64,000 bases of DNA. It comes from Tistrella mobilis. GTDB lineage: Bacteria > Pseudomonadota > Alphaproteobacteria > Tistrellales > Tistrellaceae. Below the pieces are notes generated by a model. It did not search any database. It was not told the DNA's origin and was given only the letters and a program-made list of their open reading frames with translations. A program made the translations under genes and the position numbers. This document shows, in pieces, positions 63,398 through 64,000 of this stretch (positions are counted from its first letter, which is position 1; every line of letters begins with the position of its first letter). The DNA is taken from NCBI RefSeq assembly GCF_041468085.1, contig NZ_CP121017.1, positions 2,545,676 to 2,609,675 on the forward strand. Direction: 5' to 3'.

Positions 63398-64000
63398 TCA
63401 CCCCCTGTCGGAGCGGTGATCACGGCCGGCATATCGCTGGGGGGTGGTGCCGAGCATCCGCCGGAACATGGCCGTGAAGGCGCTCGGGCTGTCATAGCCA
63501 AGACGGGCGGCAACCGTGGCCACGGCCGTGCCCTGCGACAGCAGCGACACCGCCTCGACCAGCCGGGCCTGCTGGCGCCAGCGCAGGAAACCCATGCCGG
63601 TCTCACGCGCGAAGGCGCGGGCAAGCGTCCGGGTGCTGGCCCCGGCGCTTTCGGCCAACCGCTCAAAACCTGCATCCTCTCCGGGATCGTCCAGAACCCG
63701 CCGGCACAGACGCTGAAGCCGCGGATCGCGCGGCCAGGGCAAGTGGAGCGGCAGGGTCCGCGGCGCCTGGAGTTCATGAAGGATCAGCGCGGCCACCGCC
63801 TCGCCTCGGCTGCCGTCGGCGTAATCCACGGGCTCTGCCACCGCCGCCAGAATCAGCTCGCGCAGCAGGGTCGTGATCTCGATCACCGTACAGGCAGCAG
63901 GCAATCGCCTGGCCGGTTCGGGCGCCACATAGACCGTGCGCATGGACACGGGCCCGATCATCCGCACCGAATGCTCCACCCCGGGCGGCACCCACAGCCC
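63398..64000 (-). CDS. AraC family transcriptional regulator, C-terminal part
   Basis: The gene runs off the right edge; about 200 codons are visible, frame open to 64000. The visible start, GLWVPPGVEHSVRM, is the end of a cupin sensor domain. The C-terminus is a double helix-turn-helix AraC domain: FERLAESAGASTRTLARAFARETGMGFLRWRQQARL (in part) and VATVAARLGYDSPSAFTAMFRRMLGTTPQRY (in part). It resembles the YdeC/NimR-like single-gene AraC regulators with an adjacent exporter; the target is outside the window. Confidence 0.92.
   Translation of the reverse strand, partial: GLWVPPGVEHSVRMIGPVSMRTVYVAPEPARRLPAACTVIEITTLLRELILAAVAEPVDYADGSRGEAVAALILHELQAPRTLPLHLPWPRDPRLQRLCRRVLDDPGEDAGFERLAESAGASTRTLARAFARETGMGFLRWRQQARLVEAVSLLSQGTAVATVAARLGYDSPSAFTAMFRRMLGTTPQRYAGRDHRSDRG

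Overview
The window reads as chromosomal DNA of a very GC-rich alphaproteobacterium, most likely a Rhodospirillales relative. A Tistrella-like genus is my guess; the sequence alone does not fix it. The clues are: a PopZ-type polar organizer downstream of pcm and tolC (a typical alphaproteobacterial order); an alphaproteobacterial LexA box (GAAC-N7-GAAC) in front of an imuA-imuB-dnaE2 mutasome; a class I PHA synthase; class II fructose bisphosphatase GlpX; and the lipoprotein sorting pair LolC/E-LolD. No insertion sequence, CRISPR array, rRNA operon or obvious plasmid/phage backbone was seen. There are three tRNA genes (Cys, Asn, Glu).

Layout. 1-2.6 kb: popZ (cut by the edge), tolC and pcm on the minus strand. 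2.8-3.3 kb: a promoter, tRNA-Cys, tRNA-Asn and a terminator. 3.7-5.9 kb: an acyl-CoA ligase convergent with a small SCP2 protein whose promoter carries a MerR/LiuR-like operator. 6.1-21.6 kb: a compact type IV pilus / type II secretion-like locus (ATPase, inner-membrane platform, a three-part PilN/O/P-like fusion, lipoprotein secretin, two prepilins) flanked on both sides by large sensor kinases. 21.7-30.9 kb: an EF-G-like GTPase, then the SOS mutasome imuA-imuB-dnaE2. 31-33.7 kb: a PmtA-like methyltransferase and a third sensor kinase. 33.9-38.7 kb: spoVR-yeaH-prkA stress operon. 39-43 kb: slyX, an acetyltransferase, a coiled-coil membrane protein, a beta-helix tailspike-like protein and tRNA-Glu. 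43.5-46.2 kb: a BtuFCD/FepBCD-type metal-chelate importer. 46.2-51.8 kb: aminotransferase-hom-glpX-recJ, transcribed leftwards. 52-54.5 kb: a degenerate OmpA-like lipoprotein divergent from phaC. 54.5-59.4 kb: lysR, yeiH, gamma-carbonic anhydrase, lolD, lolC/E. 59.6-62.8 kb: a PCMT-like methyltransferase with a C-terminal extension, a secreted hypothetical, and an AzgA-type purine permease. 63-64 kb: a probable stand-alone structured RNA with its own promoter and terminator, then the 3' part of an AraC regulator.

Most promising for novelty are the unannotated structured RNA near 63.06-63.38 kb, with a CRP-like palindrome over its -35, and the streamlined pilus/secretion locus with its fused PilN/O/P-like protein and AT-rich divergent control region. 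All family names are assigned by eye from motifs; no database search was possible.
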